This document shows, piece by piece, positions 48,286 through 57,139 of a stretch of 64,000 bases of DNA. This stretch comes from a virus. The stretch covers positions 1-64,000 of IMG/VR virus record IMGVR_UViG_3300042946_001661. The stretch is one strand, 5' to 3'. Each line of letters opens with the position of its first letter. Position 1 is the stretch's first letter. The position numbers and the translations under genes were made by a program. The notes beneath the pieces were generated by a model. It saw nothing but the letters and a program-made list of their open reading frames with translations. It was not told where the DNA came from and made no database searches.

Positions 48286-48417
48286 AATAAAAATCTCCTA
48301 GTTTTTCTCTTAGCAGTTATCTAATGTTCTAAGTGTTAAAAATTTTTTTTATTAATTTTTGCCTTAAAAATAGATATTTTTAACGGTTCAGGATTATACA
48401 ATTTTATAAGATTCTGA

Positions 48418-50424
48418 TCAATCGGATGATTTATTTTCATCGACTTCTAGTTTTGATATTCCGTTTTCCATTTTTAATTTAATAGTATCACAACCAGAAA
48501 GCATGTTTAATAGATCTATATCATGGGTGGTTATAAAAATTTGTCTTTGTTCCGATAGTTCGCAAATCATATTGTATATTCCTTGAACTCCCACTGGATC
48601 TATGTTAGTCGTAACCTCATCTAAAAAACATAAACTTGGACAAGTGTTGTTGACCAACATCATTATGTGTGCAAAACTTTGACTAACAGCTAGATTTAGC
48701 CTTCTTTTTTGACCCGCACTCATTGTGTAGTAGAAAAATTCTACATTTTCTTCTAAGTTTTTGTGTATGGTTTCTTCTAGTTCGTTATTAAATTCAATTT
48801 TAATTCTATTGTCGTCCAACACTTGCATCCAGTATTCTAGCCTACTGTTTAATGCTGGAATAATGCTGTCTACGACCCATTTTCTGATTCCGGAGTCTCC
48901 AAAAGCTTCTGTCCAGAATTCGTAATATGGAATATGCTTTTCTATATCTTTTATGTTTTTTTGTTTTTTTTCTAAATTATCTTTAGATTTGTCTAAGTCG
49001 TTTTTCAATTCATTTATTATATCTTTGTAGGGACTATTTTCATAAATTTCTTTATACTTTTTAGCTTCCTCTTTCATCAATTCTATTTCTTTTTCTATTA
49101 CATTTTTAGAATTATTGGACTCAGGTTCTTTTACAGAACTTAATTTTATAAATTCACTTCTAAGTTTTGATATAGAAGATTCAAGATCCTTTTCTTTTTT
49201 ACAAATATCTTTAAAAGAAGTTTCTTTTTCTTTTAAAGATTCGCTTTCCTTAGAAAAATCTAATTCTAAAATATCTTTCAATATTTTATCAATTTCAGAT
49301 TGAATAGACTCATTTGATTTTTCATATTTTTTAATTACACCCTTATAATTTTCTGGGTTTATTTCACCATAACAGTTTTTACAAACTTGACCTGTCTTGT
49401 TGCTTTTTAACAATAATATTTCTTTATTATTTTTTTCAACTTCTGTTGTTTTTACACGCTTATCAAATTCAAGATTTTTTATATTTTCTTTGTTAGAATT
49501 TATTTTTTTATTAAGAGAGTCAATATCAATTTTTAAATTATTCTTTTGCTCAGATATTTTTTTAAACTCTAAACTTTCTGTTTCTATTTTTTTATTTACT
49601 TCTACAGATTTGGACCTAGATACTTGATAATTTTTTAACTCTTCATCATCATTTAAATTTTCAAGTAATTTTTCTTTTTCTTTTATTTTAGATATTATGT
49701 TTTTGATTTCGTTTTGTCTATCTAATTTCCACTTTTTTTCAGTCTGTAAAGAGTTTTCTATTTTATTTTCAATAGATTTATTGTTATTTAATATTAGTTC
49801 ATATTCATTAGAAAGTTGTTTTAAATTAGATTTATTTTCTTTTAATAATATCTTACTGTTTTCAAATCTTTGTTTATAAACAGAAAGAGAAAGTAAATCT
49901 TCAATTATTTCTCTTTTTTCGGGAACCGTTGCCTCTAGAAAACAATTTACTTGATCATCGGTAAACACTGAAGTGCTTAAAAATGATTCATAAGATAAAC
50001 CTATTATCTCTTCTATTCTTTGTTGTGTGTCCTGACTTTTCCCTTGTGTGTATTCATCCCATTTATCACCATCAAATTCCCATAATTTAAGATAATCTGG
50101 TGATCTTCCTCTTTGAATTTTATATTTATCAAAGACAACTTCGGTCTTGCAACCTTTTTTATAAATGTTGTGAATTACATCATTTTTATTAAGTTTTTTT
50201 GGATTTTTAATAGTTTTTCCATACAAAGTCCAAACTATTATTTCTTGGATACTACTTTTACCAGAACCATTGCTACTTTCTTTGGTGTTGGCATCTTTGT
50301 AGTCTATATTTTCTCCCTTAATCAATATTATATTTCCTAGTGACTCAAAATCTATTTTTATTCCCTCTGGTCCGAATGGGAGGAAGTTTTGAGCCGATGC
50401 ACTTTTAAATTTTAAATTTTTCAT
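48418..50424 (-). CDS. SbcC/Rad50-like ATPase (T4 gp46-type)
   Basis: 668 residues. Walker A (SSNGSGKSS), a long coiled coil interrupted near the middle by a zinc hook (QVCKNCYGE), the ABC signature (MSAGQKRRLNLA) and Walker B (LCFLDEVTTNID) are all present. With the SbcD-like nuclease it processes DNA ends for recombination-dependent replication. It overlaps its partner gene by 4 nt. Confidence 0.93.
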   Translation of the reverse strand: MKNLKFKSASAQNFLPFGPEGIKIDFESLGNIILIKGENIDYKDANTKESSNGSGKSSIQEIIVWTLYGKTIKNPKKLNKNDVIHNIYKKGCKTEVVFDKYKIQRGRSPDYLKLWEFDGDKWDEYTQGKSQDTQQRIEEIIGLSYESFLSTSVFTDDQVNCFLEATVPEKREIIEDLLSLSVYKQRFENSKILLKENKSNLKQLSNEYELILNNNKSIENKIENSLQTEKKWKLDRQNEIKNIISKIKEKEKLLENLNDDEELKNYQVSRSKSVEVNKKIETESLEFKKISEQKNNLKIDIDSLNKKINSNKENIKNLEFDKRVKTTEVEKNNKEILLLKSNKTGQVCKNCYGEINPENYKGVIKKYEKSNESIQSEIDKILKDILELDFSKESESLKEKETSFKDICKKEKDLESSISKLRSEFIKLSSVKEPESNNSKNVIEKEIELMKEEAKKYKEIYENSPYKDIINELKNDLDKSKDNLEKKQKNIKDIEKHIPYYEFWTEAFGDSGIRKWVVDSIIPALNSRLEYWMQVLDDNRIKIEFNNELEETIHKNLEENVEFFYYTMSAGQKRRLNLAVSQSFAHIMMLVNNTCPSLCFLDEVTTNIDPVGVQGIYNMICELSEQRQIFITTHDIDLLNMLSGCDTIKLKMENGISKLEVDENKSSD

Positions 50425-51476
50425 TGAACCTTATACTCACAGATTTTTTTACCAATTTTAACAAGCAAGTCTTTGTCTAAACTTACTTTAGATTGACTAA
50501 CATATTTCTCAAGCATTTCTTTTTCATCATACACAACATCTTTAATATCTTCTGTAGGTTTGTTTTTCTTGGAAATATTTTGTTTTATTTTAAAATCAAC
50601 TATTTTATTTTCGTTTAACAAATCTTTCTTCAACTTTATTATATCAACATTAGACATATCATCAACGAGAAGGTGTACAAAATTTCCGTTTAAGTCATAC
50701 TTTTTAACATCTTCTTTTGTTAATATAAAATGCTTTGGACTAAAATCATTTTTGATATATTTTTTCTTTCTTGTTTTAGAGTCTAACAATATTAGATGCT
50801 TATCCTCAAAAGCTTCTCCAAAACTTAATTGTAATGGGGAGCCAATATATTCTACTTTAGCATTAACTTTTTGTTCAGAATGAAAATGTCCTAAAAATAC
50901 TTGTTCATATTCCATGAAAAGATCAGTGTCTACTGAAACCATATCTCCTTCATGCTCAACAACAATATCGCTAGAATATTTACCTACATGCATTTTTGCT
51001 TGATTTAAAGCAATATGTCCAATTAAACATTGTTTTTCACCTTCAAGTGAATTTAATGTTTTCAAACTACTTACTGGATTTTGGGTAAAAGGAAGAAAAT
51101 CCCAATTTAAACCATCTATTTCGAACCTAGAGGGTTTTGAGATTACTTTAACACCTTTGATTGATGAAAATGGATGGACGCTACTTATATCTGTGTTTTC
51201 ATAAAACCAAAGATCATGATTTCCAAGTAAAAACCAAATATTAATATTGGTATCTTTTATGCTATTTTTAAGAGTATCATAAGCTCTGTGGTATGTGTAG
51301 ATATCAATTTTCTGACGATCATGAAAAAAATCTCCACCAAATAATATATTTTTTACATTATTTTCTTTAGCTACATTAAAGACCCAGGGTATTATTTTTA
51401 AACAATCCTCAAGTCTTTCTAAGCTTTTTTTATGAGGATGAATATGAAGATCGCTAAACAACAATATATTTGCCAT
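50421..51476 (-). CDS. SbcD/Mre11-like nuclease (T4 gp47-type)
   Basis: 351 residues. Metallophosphoesterase motifs appear in order: SDLHIHPH, GGDFFHDRQ, LLGNHDLW, IGHIALNQ and LGHFHSEQ. The C-terminal 100 residues form the capping/regulatory region. It forms the end-processing complex with the gp46-like protein encoded immediately downstream. Confidence 0.93.
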   Translation of the reverse strand: MANILLFSDLHIHPHKKSLERLEDCLKIIPWVFNVAKENNVKNILFGGDFFHDRQKIDIYTYHRAYDTLKNSIKDTNINIWFLLGNHDLWFYENTDISSVHPFSSIKGVKVISKPSRFEIDGLNWDFLPFTQNPVSSLKTLNSLEGEKQCLIGHIALNQAKMHVGKYSSDIVVEHEGDMVSVDTDLFMEYEQVFLGHFHSEQKVNAKVEYIGSPLQLSFGEAFEDKHLILLDSKTRKKKYIKNDFSPKHFILTKEDVKKYDLNGNFVHLLVDDMSNVDIIKLKKDLLNENKIVDFKIKQNISKKNKPTEDIKDVVYDEKEMLEKYVSQSKVSLDKDLLVKIGKKICEYKVQ

Positions 51477-51527
51477 GAAATTTTTATATCATGTTTCAAA
51501 CTTAAATTCCAGTATTATTTTTGATCA

Positions 51528-51659
51528 TCATTCTGAAAACATCTTCTCAGCCAACTTGACCCAAAGACAGATCAAATACAGCATTAACGGCACCCAAATA
51601 GGGACGAGCAATAAAATAACAAACCACCACGGAACACCGAACACAAGAATTGGCATCAT
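51528..51659 (-). CDS. Very small hydrophobic membrane protein (43 aa)
   Basis: The sequence MMPILVFGVPWWFVILLLVP continues hydrophobic to about residue 33, then a short charged end (KLAEKMFSE). GAGGAGGG lies directly before the ATGATG start, and the start overlaps the stop of the upstream Pro/Gly-rich gene (ATGA). A plus-strand frame across the same bases looks like its shadow. Holin-like size and topology are possible but unproven. Confidence 0.55.
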   Translation of the reverse strand: MMPILVFGVPWWFVILLLVPIWVPLMLYLICLWVKLAEKMFSE

Positions 51660-52033
51660 CCCTCCTCATATTCTTTTTGTTTTTGATCTTTTTGATCTTT
51701 TTTATCCTCTTCTTTTGATCCTCCTAAAATTCTTTCTAATACATCCCAAATATTGTTACTTTTCAAACCTTGTGGTTTCATACCAGCAGCACCAGTTGCA
51801 CCAGGTCCACCTAAACCACCTAAATCCATTGAAGGTCCACCGGGAGGTCCGCCCATTCCCATAGGTGGTCCTCCACTAAAACCTGGGGGCGGTCCTCCAG
51901 CACCTAAATCAGGAATTGAACCTAAATCTCCTGCGGGAGCGGCTGGGGCTGATCCTCCGGGTGATCCTCCAGATGGAGGAGGTGGAGCAGCATCTGCTTC
52001 TTTTAAAAGTTTGTATTTTGAATATGAAATCAT
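51656..52033 (-). CDS. Pro/Gly/Ala-rich putative internal protein
   Basis: 125 residues. MISYSKYKLLKEADAAPPPP starts with a capsid-targeting-like motif and an L-K-E site. It continues as a Pro/Gly/Ala/Ser-rich disordered region (residues 15-85), then a helix (NIWDVLERILGGSK) and a charged tail. Its base composition is visibly richer in G and C than its neighbours. TATATATT lies 3 nt before the ATG. Late structural or internal role inferred. Confidence 0.55.
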   Translation of the reverse strand: MISYSKYKLLKEADAAPPPPSGGSPGGSAPAAPAGDLGSIPDLGAGGPPPGFSGGPPMGMGGPPGGPSMDLGGLGGPGATGAAGMKPQGLKSNNIWDVLERILGGSKEEDKKDQKDQKQKEYEEG

Positions 52034-52051
52034 AATAATATATATTATATT
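52034..52051. promoter_or_regulatory. 18-bp bidirectional TATATATT promoter candidate
   Basis: The whole gap between the divergent ATGs is aataatatatattatatt. It gives TATATATT 3 nt before the minus ATG and overlapping TATATATT 5 nt before the plus ATG. Neither gene has room for a Shine-Dalgarno site. Confidence 0.55.
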
Positions 52052-52459
52052 ATGAAAAGTTTTAAAACTTGGCTTGAAGAAGAACAACCAATATCAATTC
52101 AACCTGGACTTGTCGGTGGTCCTCTTGACACTCCAAAAAAATCTTGGAGTGGAAAGAAAAAAGAAATAATAAATTTTTGGAAAGCACTGCCAGAAATGCC
52201 ATTGTTGGTTACTCCTATTCCTAATATTCATAAAGGATCTACATTCGCTGAGGACGGCATCAGAATTACTGGAAGTCCTAACTATATTTATAGCGTTTTA
52301 ACTCGTTTAAAAGATTTTTTACCATTGGAGTCCGATACAACCAAGCTTCAACTTTTGTTTAGAGAATCAGATAAAATTAATCCAAACCGTCCAAATAAAA
52401 AATCTTATGCTTTTTATATACAAGTAAAACAAAGAGGCGGAAAAACCCAGCAATCTTAG
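52052..52459 (+). CDS. Putative internal head protein with capsid-targeting-like start
   Basis: 135 residues. MKSFKTWLEEEQPIS is one of the closest matches to the T4 internal-protein start (M-K-T-Y-Q-E-F-I-A-E), with an L-E-E site. The rest is a compact domain (SWSGKKKEIINFWKALPEMP, GIRITGSPNYIYSVLTRLKD) ending in a basic tail. It has a shared late-type promoter with the divergent Pro/Gly-rich gene. Confidence 0.55.
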   Translation: MKSFKTWLEEEQPISIQPGLVGGPLDTPKKSWSGKKKEIINFWKALPEMPLLVTPIPNIHKGSTFAEDGIRITGSPNYIYSVLTRLKDFLPLESDTTKLQLLFRESDKINPNRPNKKSYAFYIQVKQRGGKTQQS

Positions 52460-52513
52460 TATTTCTATTTTACTCTCAAGAGGCTATAATGAGTTTTTTG
52501 AGAAAATATTTTT

Positions 52514-53575
52514 ATGATAGAAATAACCAATGAGCAAAAAGATGTCATTAGAGGAGTTTTAAAAGATTTAAAAAACAAACAATACGTCACACTGGGTGGT
52601 TATGCTGGGACTGGTAAAAGCACAATAATAAACATACTTAAAAACAAATTAAGTAATTTTGCAGTAGGAGCATACACAGGAAAAGCTGCAAATGTTTTGC
52701 GTCTTAAAGGAATGGGTGATGCCAGAACAATTCACAATTTAATTTATTATCCTGTAAAAGAGGAAGAAGAAACCATTTGGCTAAAATGTCCTTATGTAGA
52801 ATTTGATGGATTCATAATTGACGAAGCAAGCATGGTCAGCAGAGAGATTCATGAAGATTTAATGAGTTATAGAAAACCAATTATTTATATTGGAGATCAT
52901 GGACAACTAGAGCCTATCGGAAGCAAATTTAATTTAATGCAAAATCCAGATTATAGACTGGAAACAATCCATAGAAATGCTGGAGATATAGCCTATTTTG
53001 CCGATCATCTTAGGCAAGGAAACTGTCCTAAGAAATTTGAATCTTCAAATAAAGTTAAAATAATTAATAAATCTATCATAGAAGATGATCATTTATTAAA
53101 AGCAGAGCAAGTAATATGTGCTTTTAATAAAACAAGAGTTTCAATAAATAATAGGGTTAGAAATTCTCTAAATCTACAAGAAGTAATAAATATAGGCGAA
53201 AAAATAATTTGCCTTAGAAATAATAGAAAGCTACAACTTTTTAATGGAATGCAAGGCATAGTCACAGAGCTTCACAAATTTCATAGATTTAGTTTTATAT
53301 CTGGCGATGCTCTGTACTCTAACATGCTTTATGATTATAATCAATTTGGTAAAGAAAAGAATGAGTTTGAATTTTTAAGTGATGAAAATCCTTTTGATTA
53401 TGCTTATGCTATCACAACACACAAGAGTCAAGGCGATAGCTTTAATTCAGTGATAGTTTTTGAAGAAAAATGCGACAAATGGTGCCATAAAAGATGGAGT
53501 TATACGGCAGCAAGCAGAGCGAAAAAATTACTTATTTGGGCAATTTCAGAAAGATATAAACCGAGTTATTTATGA
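52514..53575 (+). CDS. Dda-like superfamily 1B DNA helicase
   Basis: 353 residues (T4 Dda 439). Motifs: Walker A GGYAGTGKSTII (about 29-40), GAYTGKAANVLR, Walker B GFIIDEASMV, IYIGDHGQLEPIG, and YAITTHKSQGDSF with TAASRAKKLL at the C-terminus. Such 5'-3' helicases clear proteins and start replication forks. It is coupled to the UvsW-like gene by a 4-nt overlap. Confidence 0.88.
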   Translation: MIEITNEQKDVIRGVLKDLKNKQYVTLGGYAGTGKSTIINILKNKLSNFAVGAYTGKAANVLRLKGMGDARTIHNLIYYPVKEEEETIWLKCPYVEFDGFIIDEASMVSREIHEDLMSYRKPIIYIGDHGQLEPIGSKFNLMQNPDYRLETIHRNAGDIAYFADHLRQGNCPKKFESSNKVKIINKSIIEDDHLLKAEQVICAFNKTRVSINNRVRNSLNLQEVINIGEKIICLRNNRKLQLFNGMQGIVTELHKFHRFSFISGDALYSNMLYDYNQFGKEKNEFEFLSDENPFDYAYAITTHKSQGDSFNSVIVFEEKCDKWCHKRWSYTAASRAKKLLIWAISERYKPSYL

Positions 53576-54987
53576 CAAAACTTATTTTACAAAATGATTT
53601 TAGCTACCTAGTTTCAGAAGACAATAGTTTAAAAAGTTTGCTATCTAGTAGTTTGAAATTTAGAGAAAAAAATTATTTTCATAACAGAAGATATAAAATG
53701 AAAATATGGGATGGATATGTAGATTTCTTTCAAAAAGAAAATGGAAAGTTTCTTACTGGGTTGCTTCCAGAAATTAAAGCAGTTCTTAAAAAGAAAGATA
53801 TAAACTATGAAATAGAAGACAAAAGAACAAAAATAAATTTTTTATATGACTCTGTTGATAATAAGTTCGGCAGTAGGTGGGTTAAAAATAAAAAAATAGA
53901 TTTATATGATTATCAAGTCGATTTTATAAATCAAGTTATAAAACATAATAGAGGAGTAATATTTGCTCCTACGAGCAGTGGCAAGTCTGCCACTATGGTT
54001 GGAATACTTAAAACAATAATACCCGGAACTAAAATTTTAGTTTTGCAAAACAGACTTAGTCTAGCTGTACAAAACTATGAAGAGATATGTAATTGGGGCT
54101 TTGAAAATGTTGGAAGATTGTGGTCAGGAAAAAATGAACCCAATATAATAACAGTGGCTAATGTTCAGAGTATAATAAAAATAGAAAAACAACTTTCTGA
54201 TGTTGAAGTTTTAATTGTTGATGAAATTCACGATATGATGAGTAAACTTCCAAAGGCGGTCTATAGGCGATTAAAAAATTGTTCTGTTCGTGTTGCGATG
54301 AGTGCAACTCCATTCAAATTTGGAGAAACAGATAAAGTCCAAAAATATTATGTTAAGGGATTTTTTGGACCTGTTTTAAAAACAACAACAACAGAAAACG
54401 GTATTCTTACTACTCAAGAATTGCAAAATAGAAATATTTTATCAAAAAGTAAATGTATATTTTATGAAATAAATGATCCTAAAGATATACAATACGATAT
54501 ATATATCGATGCTGTTACTCGTGGAATAGCTGAAAATCACAACTTCCACAAAATTGTTAAAAATTTAGTTAGTTCTTTAAGTGGAAGAACGTTAGTTCTT
54601 GTCGATAGAATTGCCCATGGAGATATGTTAAAAACTTTAATGCCCGACAGTATTTGGGTTCAAGGTAAAGATAATATAAAAACAAGAAAAGAAGCAATAG
54701 AAATATTAAAAAAGAGTAAAACCGACGTAACCATTTTAGCAACACAACAAATTTTTAATACTGGCGTTAGTTTCTTTTGTCATAATTTAATCAATGCTGC
54801 TGGTGGTCAAGCAGATCACATGATAGTTCAAAGAATGGGAAGAGGACTAAGAACAGCAGATGATAAAGAAATATTGAATTACTTCGACTTTTTATTTAGA
54901 ACAAATAAATATTTGGAAAAACACAGCGAAAAAAGAATAAAAATTCTAAGAAAAGAAGGACATGAGGTAGAGATTAAAAGCTTATGA
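53572..54987 (+). CDS. UvsW-like superfamily 2 helicase
   Basis: 471 residues. An N-terminal UvsW-type domain (FREKNYFHNRRYKMKIWDGY) precedes the helicase core: Walker A APTSSGKSA, NRLSLAVQNYEE, DEIHD, AMSATPF, and VQRMGRGLR. T4 UvsW drives branch migration and the switch to recombination-dependent replication. It fits with the SbcCD-like pair and the UvsY-like candidate. Confidence 0.88.
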   Translation: MTKLILQNDFSYLVSEDNSLKSLLSSSLKFREKNYFHNRRYKMKIWDGYVDFFQKENGKFLTGLLPEIKAVLKKKDINYEIEDKRTKINFLYDSVDNKFGSRWVKNKKIDLYDYQVDFINQVIKHNRGVIFAPTSSGKSATMVGILKTIIPGTKILVLQNRLSLAVQNYEEICNWGFENVGRLWSGKNEPNIITVANVQSIIKIEKQLSDVEVLIVDEIHDMMSKLPKAVYRRLKNCSVRVAMSATPFKFGETDKVQKYYVKGFFGPVLKTTTTENGILTTQELQNRNILSKSKCIFYEINDPKDIQYDIYIDAVTRGIAENHNFHKIVKNLVSSLSGRTLVLVDRIAHGDMLKTLMPDSIWVQGKDNIKTRKEAIEILKKSKTDVTILATQQIFNTGVSFFCHNLINAAGGQADHMIVQRMGRGLRTADDKEILNYFDFLFRTNKYLEKHSEKRIKILRKEGHEVEIKSL

Positions 54988-55379
54988 AACTCGACACAAC
55001 ATCAAGAGATAGTGATGAAAAGCTCCCAGAATGGGCAGTAATGTATTTTAACCAAGAAAGAGTTGTAGAATACCTTATAATACCTTGTATTGATGGTCTT
55101 GGAAATGAATTTTTTGCAGCTGGAGCTACTATGAGAATAGGAAGAAAAGAAAGAAGTCGTACTGATTACGATACCATGCCAGGCAGTGATTCCATCAAGT
55201 TTTTAAGCAAATTAAGACATAAGTCAAAAGAGAATGCAATATTAGAAATTGAAGAACATATAATATCTTACAGAGAAAAAGATGTTAAGCCTAAAACAAA
55301 AGAAATAGAAAAAGTTTCAATATCTGATTTTAAATCAAAAAAATTAAAACTTTTAACTTTTGAAAATCAATCTAGCTAA
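54984..55379 (+). CDS. Hypothetical protein downstream of UvsW-like helicase
   Basis: 131 residues. WAVMYFNQERVVEYLIIPCI, EFFAAGATMRIGRKERSRTD and a charged C-terminus are visible; no family recognised. It overlaps the helicase gene by 4 nt and belongs to that operon. Confidence 0.55.
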   Translation: MKLDTTSRDSDEKLPEWAVMYFNQERVVEYLIIPCIDGLGNEFFAAGATMRIGRKERSRTDYDTMPGSDSIKFLSKLRHKSKENAILEIEEHIISYREKDVKPKTKEIEKVSISDFKSKKLKLLTFENQSS

Positions 55380-55626
55380 CAGCTCTAACTAAATCCCCCA
55401 CAGTTTGATTGTTAGATAATATTACTTTTTCTAAACTATCTTTTGCTATATCAGATAACTCATCATAAAAATTACTATCTTTTATTTTTCTTAATAAACT
55501 TTTCTTGTTAAAGGTGTCTAGAGCCATCGATAATCCTTGATTTTTATCTAGATCTAGGTAGCTTATAAAAAAATCTTTATTTTTATCAAATTCTTTGTCT
55601 TCCACCCATAATTTAAATCTTTTCAT
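55372..55626 (-). CDS. Small putative internal protein
   Basis: 84 residues from the ATG at 55626, where MKRFKLWVEDKEF gives a capsid-targeting-like start and TATATATT lies 3 nt upstream. A longer frame to 55671 would cross the divergent promoter and is unlikely. The rest is helical and acidic (KKSLLRKIKDSNFYDELSDI). Late role inferred. Confidence 0.5.
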   Translation of the reverse strand: MKRFKLWVEDKEFDKNKDFFISYLDLDKNQGLSMALDTFNKKSLLRKIKDSNFYDELSDIAKDSLEKVILSNNQTVGDLVRAVS

Positions 55627-55645
55627 ATTAATATATATAAAATAT
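55627..55645. promoter_or_regulatory. 19-bp bidirectional A/T promoter candidate
   Basis: The gap attaatatatataaaatat lies between divergent ATGs. Minus: TATATATT with a 3-nt gap. Plus: TATATATA with a 6-nt gap. No Shine-Dalgarno site fits. Confidence 0.5.
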
Positions 55646-56452
55646 ATGGAAAATAAATTAGAGTTTAACAATTGGTATAAATTACAAGAATATGCAGACT
55701 ATGGATTCTCGGATATTTCAACGAGAATAATAGAAAAAGATACAAATTTTAAACCTAAGATTACAAATGTAATGTTTAAAGTTGACGAATTCTTAGATAG
55801 ACTAACTCAAATATTGAACGGAGAAAGTAAAAAAATAGTAAGAAAATGGGCTGAAGAGATAATTTGGACAGATAATAATCATTTAATGGAAACAAATGTA
55901 AACCCATTTGGATCTCTTAGGATAACAACAAGAAAGTATATCAAAGATTTAAATGGAGATGTTACACCAATTTGTAAAGATGTTTTTGATATAGATGAAA
56001 AACATAACGGAAAAGAATATGATATAGCAGAAGTTCTTTATGAACGAATTAAAAAAATAAGACAACAAAATTTTGACTATCCATTGAAAGAATATAAAGA
56101 TATTGAAAATTTAGCAGTAAACTTATATAAAGCATGTTTAAATGAATATCCTTCATATATTATGTTTCCAAAAGGTCTTAAAAAAATAAAAGAAAATTAT
56201 TATAAAGTATTTTTTGAATTTAAAGGATCTGGTGCCGGAGCACCCGGTAGTATTAGGGCAGAGCAGTTTAATATAGATTTAGCATTTGATGAAAATAAAG
56301 GTTTACTGAAGTGCTGGGGCTATAACATAGATAGCCCGATGAAACAAAGATTGTTTATAGCACAGCCTAGTGAATGGTATGAATATTTTTCTCCAAAAGA
56401 AGATAAAAATAAAATCATAAAATGCATAATCAAAACACTGATGACATATTAA
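55646..56452 (+). CDS. Hypothetical protein, late-type start
   Basis: 268 residues from the ATG at 55646; an earlier in-frame start at 55595 would read through the promoter. The N-terminus MENKLEFNNWYKLQEYAD is a looser version of the capsid-targeting-like motif with an L-Q-E site. The body is mixed alpha/beta (ITNVMFKVDEFLDRLTQIL, VFFEFKGSGAGAPGSIRAEQ, YNIDSPMKQRLFIAQPSEWY). Function unknown. Confidence 0.55.
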   Translation: MENKLEFNNWYKLQEYADYGFSDISTRIIEKDTNFKPKITNVMFKVDEFLDRLTQILNGESKKIVRKWAEEIIWTDNNHLMETNVNPFGSLRITTRKYIKDLNGDVTPICKDVFDIDEKHNGKEYDIAEVLYERIKKIRQQNFDYPLKEYKDIENLAVNLYKACLNEYPSYIMFPKGLKKIKENYYKVFFEFKGSGAGAPGSIRAEQFNIDLAFDENKGLLKCWGYNIDSPMKQRLFIAQPSEWYEYFSPKEDKNKIIKCIIKTLMTY

Positions 56453-56453
56453 T

Positions 56454-56930
56454 ATGAAAAATTATTTAAATAAATTTTTTCCGATAGTTGTTGTTATTTT
56501 ACTCATCGCTATTCAAAATAAACAAAATTATTATAAAATAGAGAATAAAAAAGAAAATCAAAATATAAACATAAGTGAAACATATTTGAGCTTAGAAGAA
56601 GCCAAAGTTGCATCAAAAGAACTTAAAAAAGATATACTTATAATATTTGAAACAGAATGGTGTGGAACTTGTAGAAAATTTAAAGAAAGTGTTTTTGATA
56701 CAAAAGAATTAGAAAAATATATTGTATGTTTTTTAGATATAGATAAAGAAAAAGAATTAGCGGATTCTTATATAGTTAAAAGTTTACCTTATTATGTAAT
56801 TGTTAATAGTGATGGCATTGTAAAAAAAAGAGGTAGTGGATATAAGTCAAAAATTATATTTTTAAATTGGCTAAATAATAAGACTTTTAAAAACAACTTC
56901 TCTACTAGGAGCCATATCAATGGAAAATGA
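56454..56930 (+). CDS. Membrane-anchored thioredoxin-like protein
   Basis: 158 residues. An N-terminal hydrophobic segment (FFPIVVVILLIAI) anchors or exports it; the thioredoxin fold has ETEWCGTCRKFKESVF, VCFLDIDKEKELAD and SLPYYVIVNSDG with the cis-Pro. WCGTC is a CxxC redox site, so disulfide chemistry in the periplasm is likely. The phage's cysteine-rich virion proteins could be clients, but that is speculation. The last bases overlap a small signal-peptide ORF (ATGA). Confidence 0.75.
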   Translation: MKNYLNKFFPIVVVILLIAIQNKQNYYKIENKKENQNINISETYLSLEEAKVASKELKKDILIIFETEWCGTCRKFKESVFDTKELEKYIVCFLDIDKEKELADSYIVKSLPYYVIVNSDGIVKKRGSGYKSKIIFLNWLNNKTFKNNFSTRSHINGK

Positions 56931-57139
56931 ATAATTTTCTATTGATATTGTTTTTATTATTTCAAAACTCAACTCTATGTTTAGCTGATAGTCGCAGCTT
57001 GAAACTATTTCAATCATTTTTTTCTCCTGTAAATGGTGATTCTTTAAATATTTTAAAATACAACTCTTTAATTCTATCATTGGTTCTTTCTAAATACAAG
57101 ATAGGATCTATTTTAAAATTTTTTCTAATGTATTCATAG
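56927..57139 (+). CDS. Possible small exported peptide (70 aa)
   Basis: MNNFLLILFLLFQNSTLCLA is a convincing signal peptide and the ATG overlaps the thioredoxin stop (ATGA). The second half overlaps the convergent gene at 57010-57723 by 130 bp and is rich in Leu, Ser and Lys, so it may be a shadow. Only the coupled start supports it. Confidence 0.3.
   Translation: MNNFLLILFLLFQNSTLCLADSRSLKLFQSFFSPVNGDSLNILKYNSLILSLVLSKYKIGSILKFFLMYS

Noticed and set aside
49115-50340. Several plus-strand Phe/Ser-rich ORFs
   Set aside because: They are antisense of the Lys/Glu-rich coiled coil of the SbcC-like gene.
51475-51864. Plus-strand 129-residue ORF
   Set aside because: It overlaps two minus genes with good starts, is His/Leu-rich without a fold, and has no ribosome site.
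56871-57080. Minus-strand 69-residue ORF
   Set aside because: It straddles the ends of the thioredoxin and convergent genes and has no start signal.
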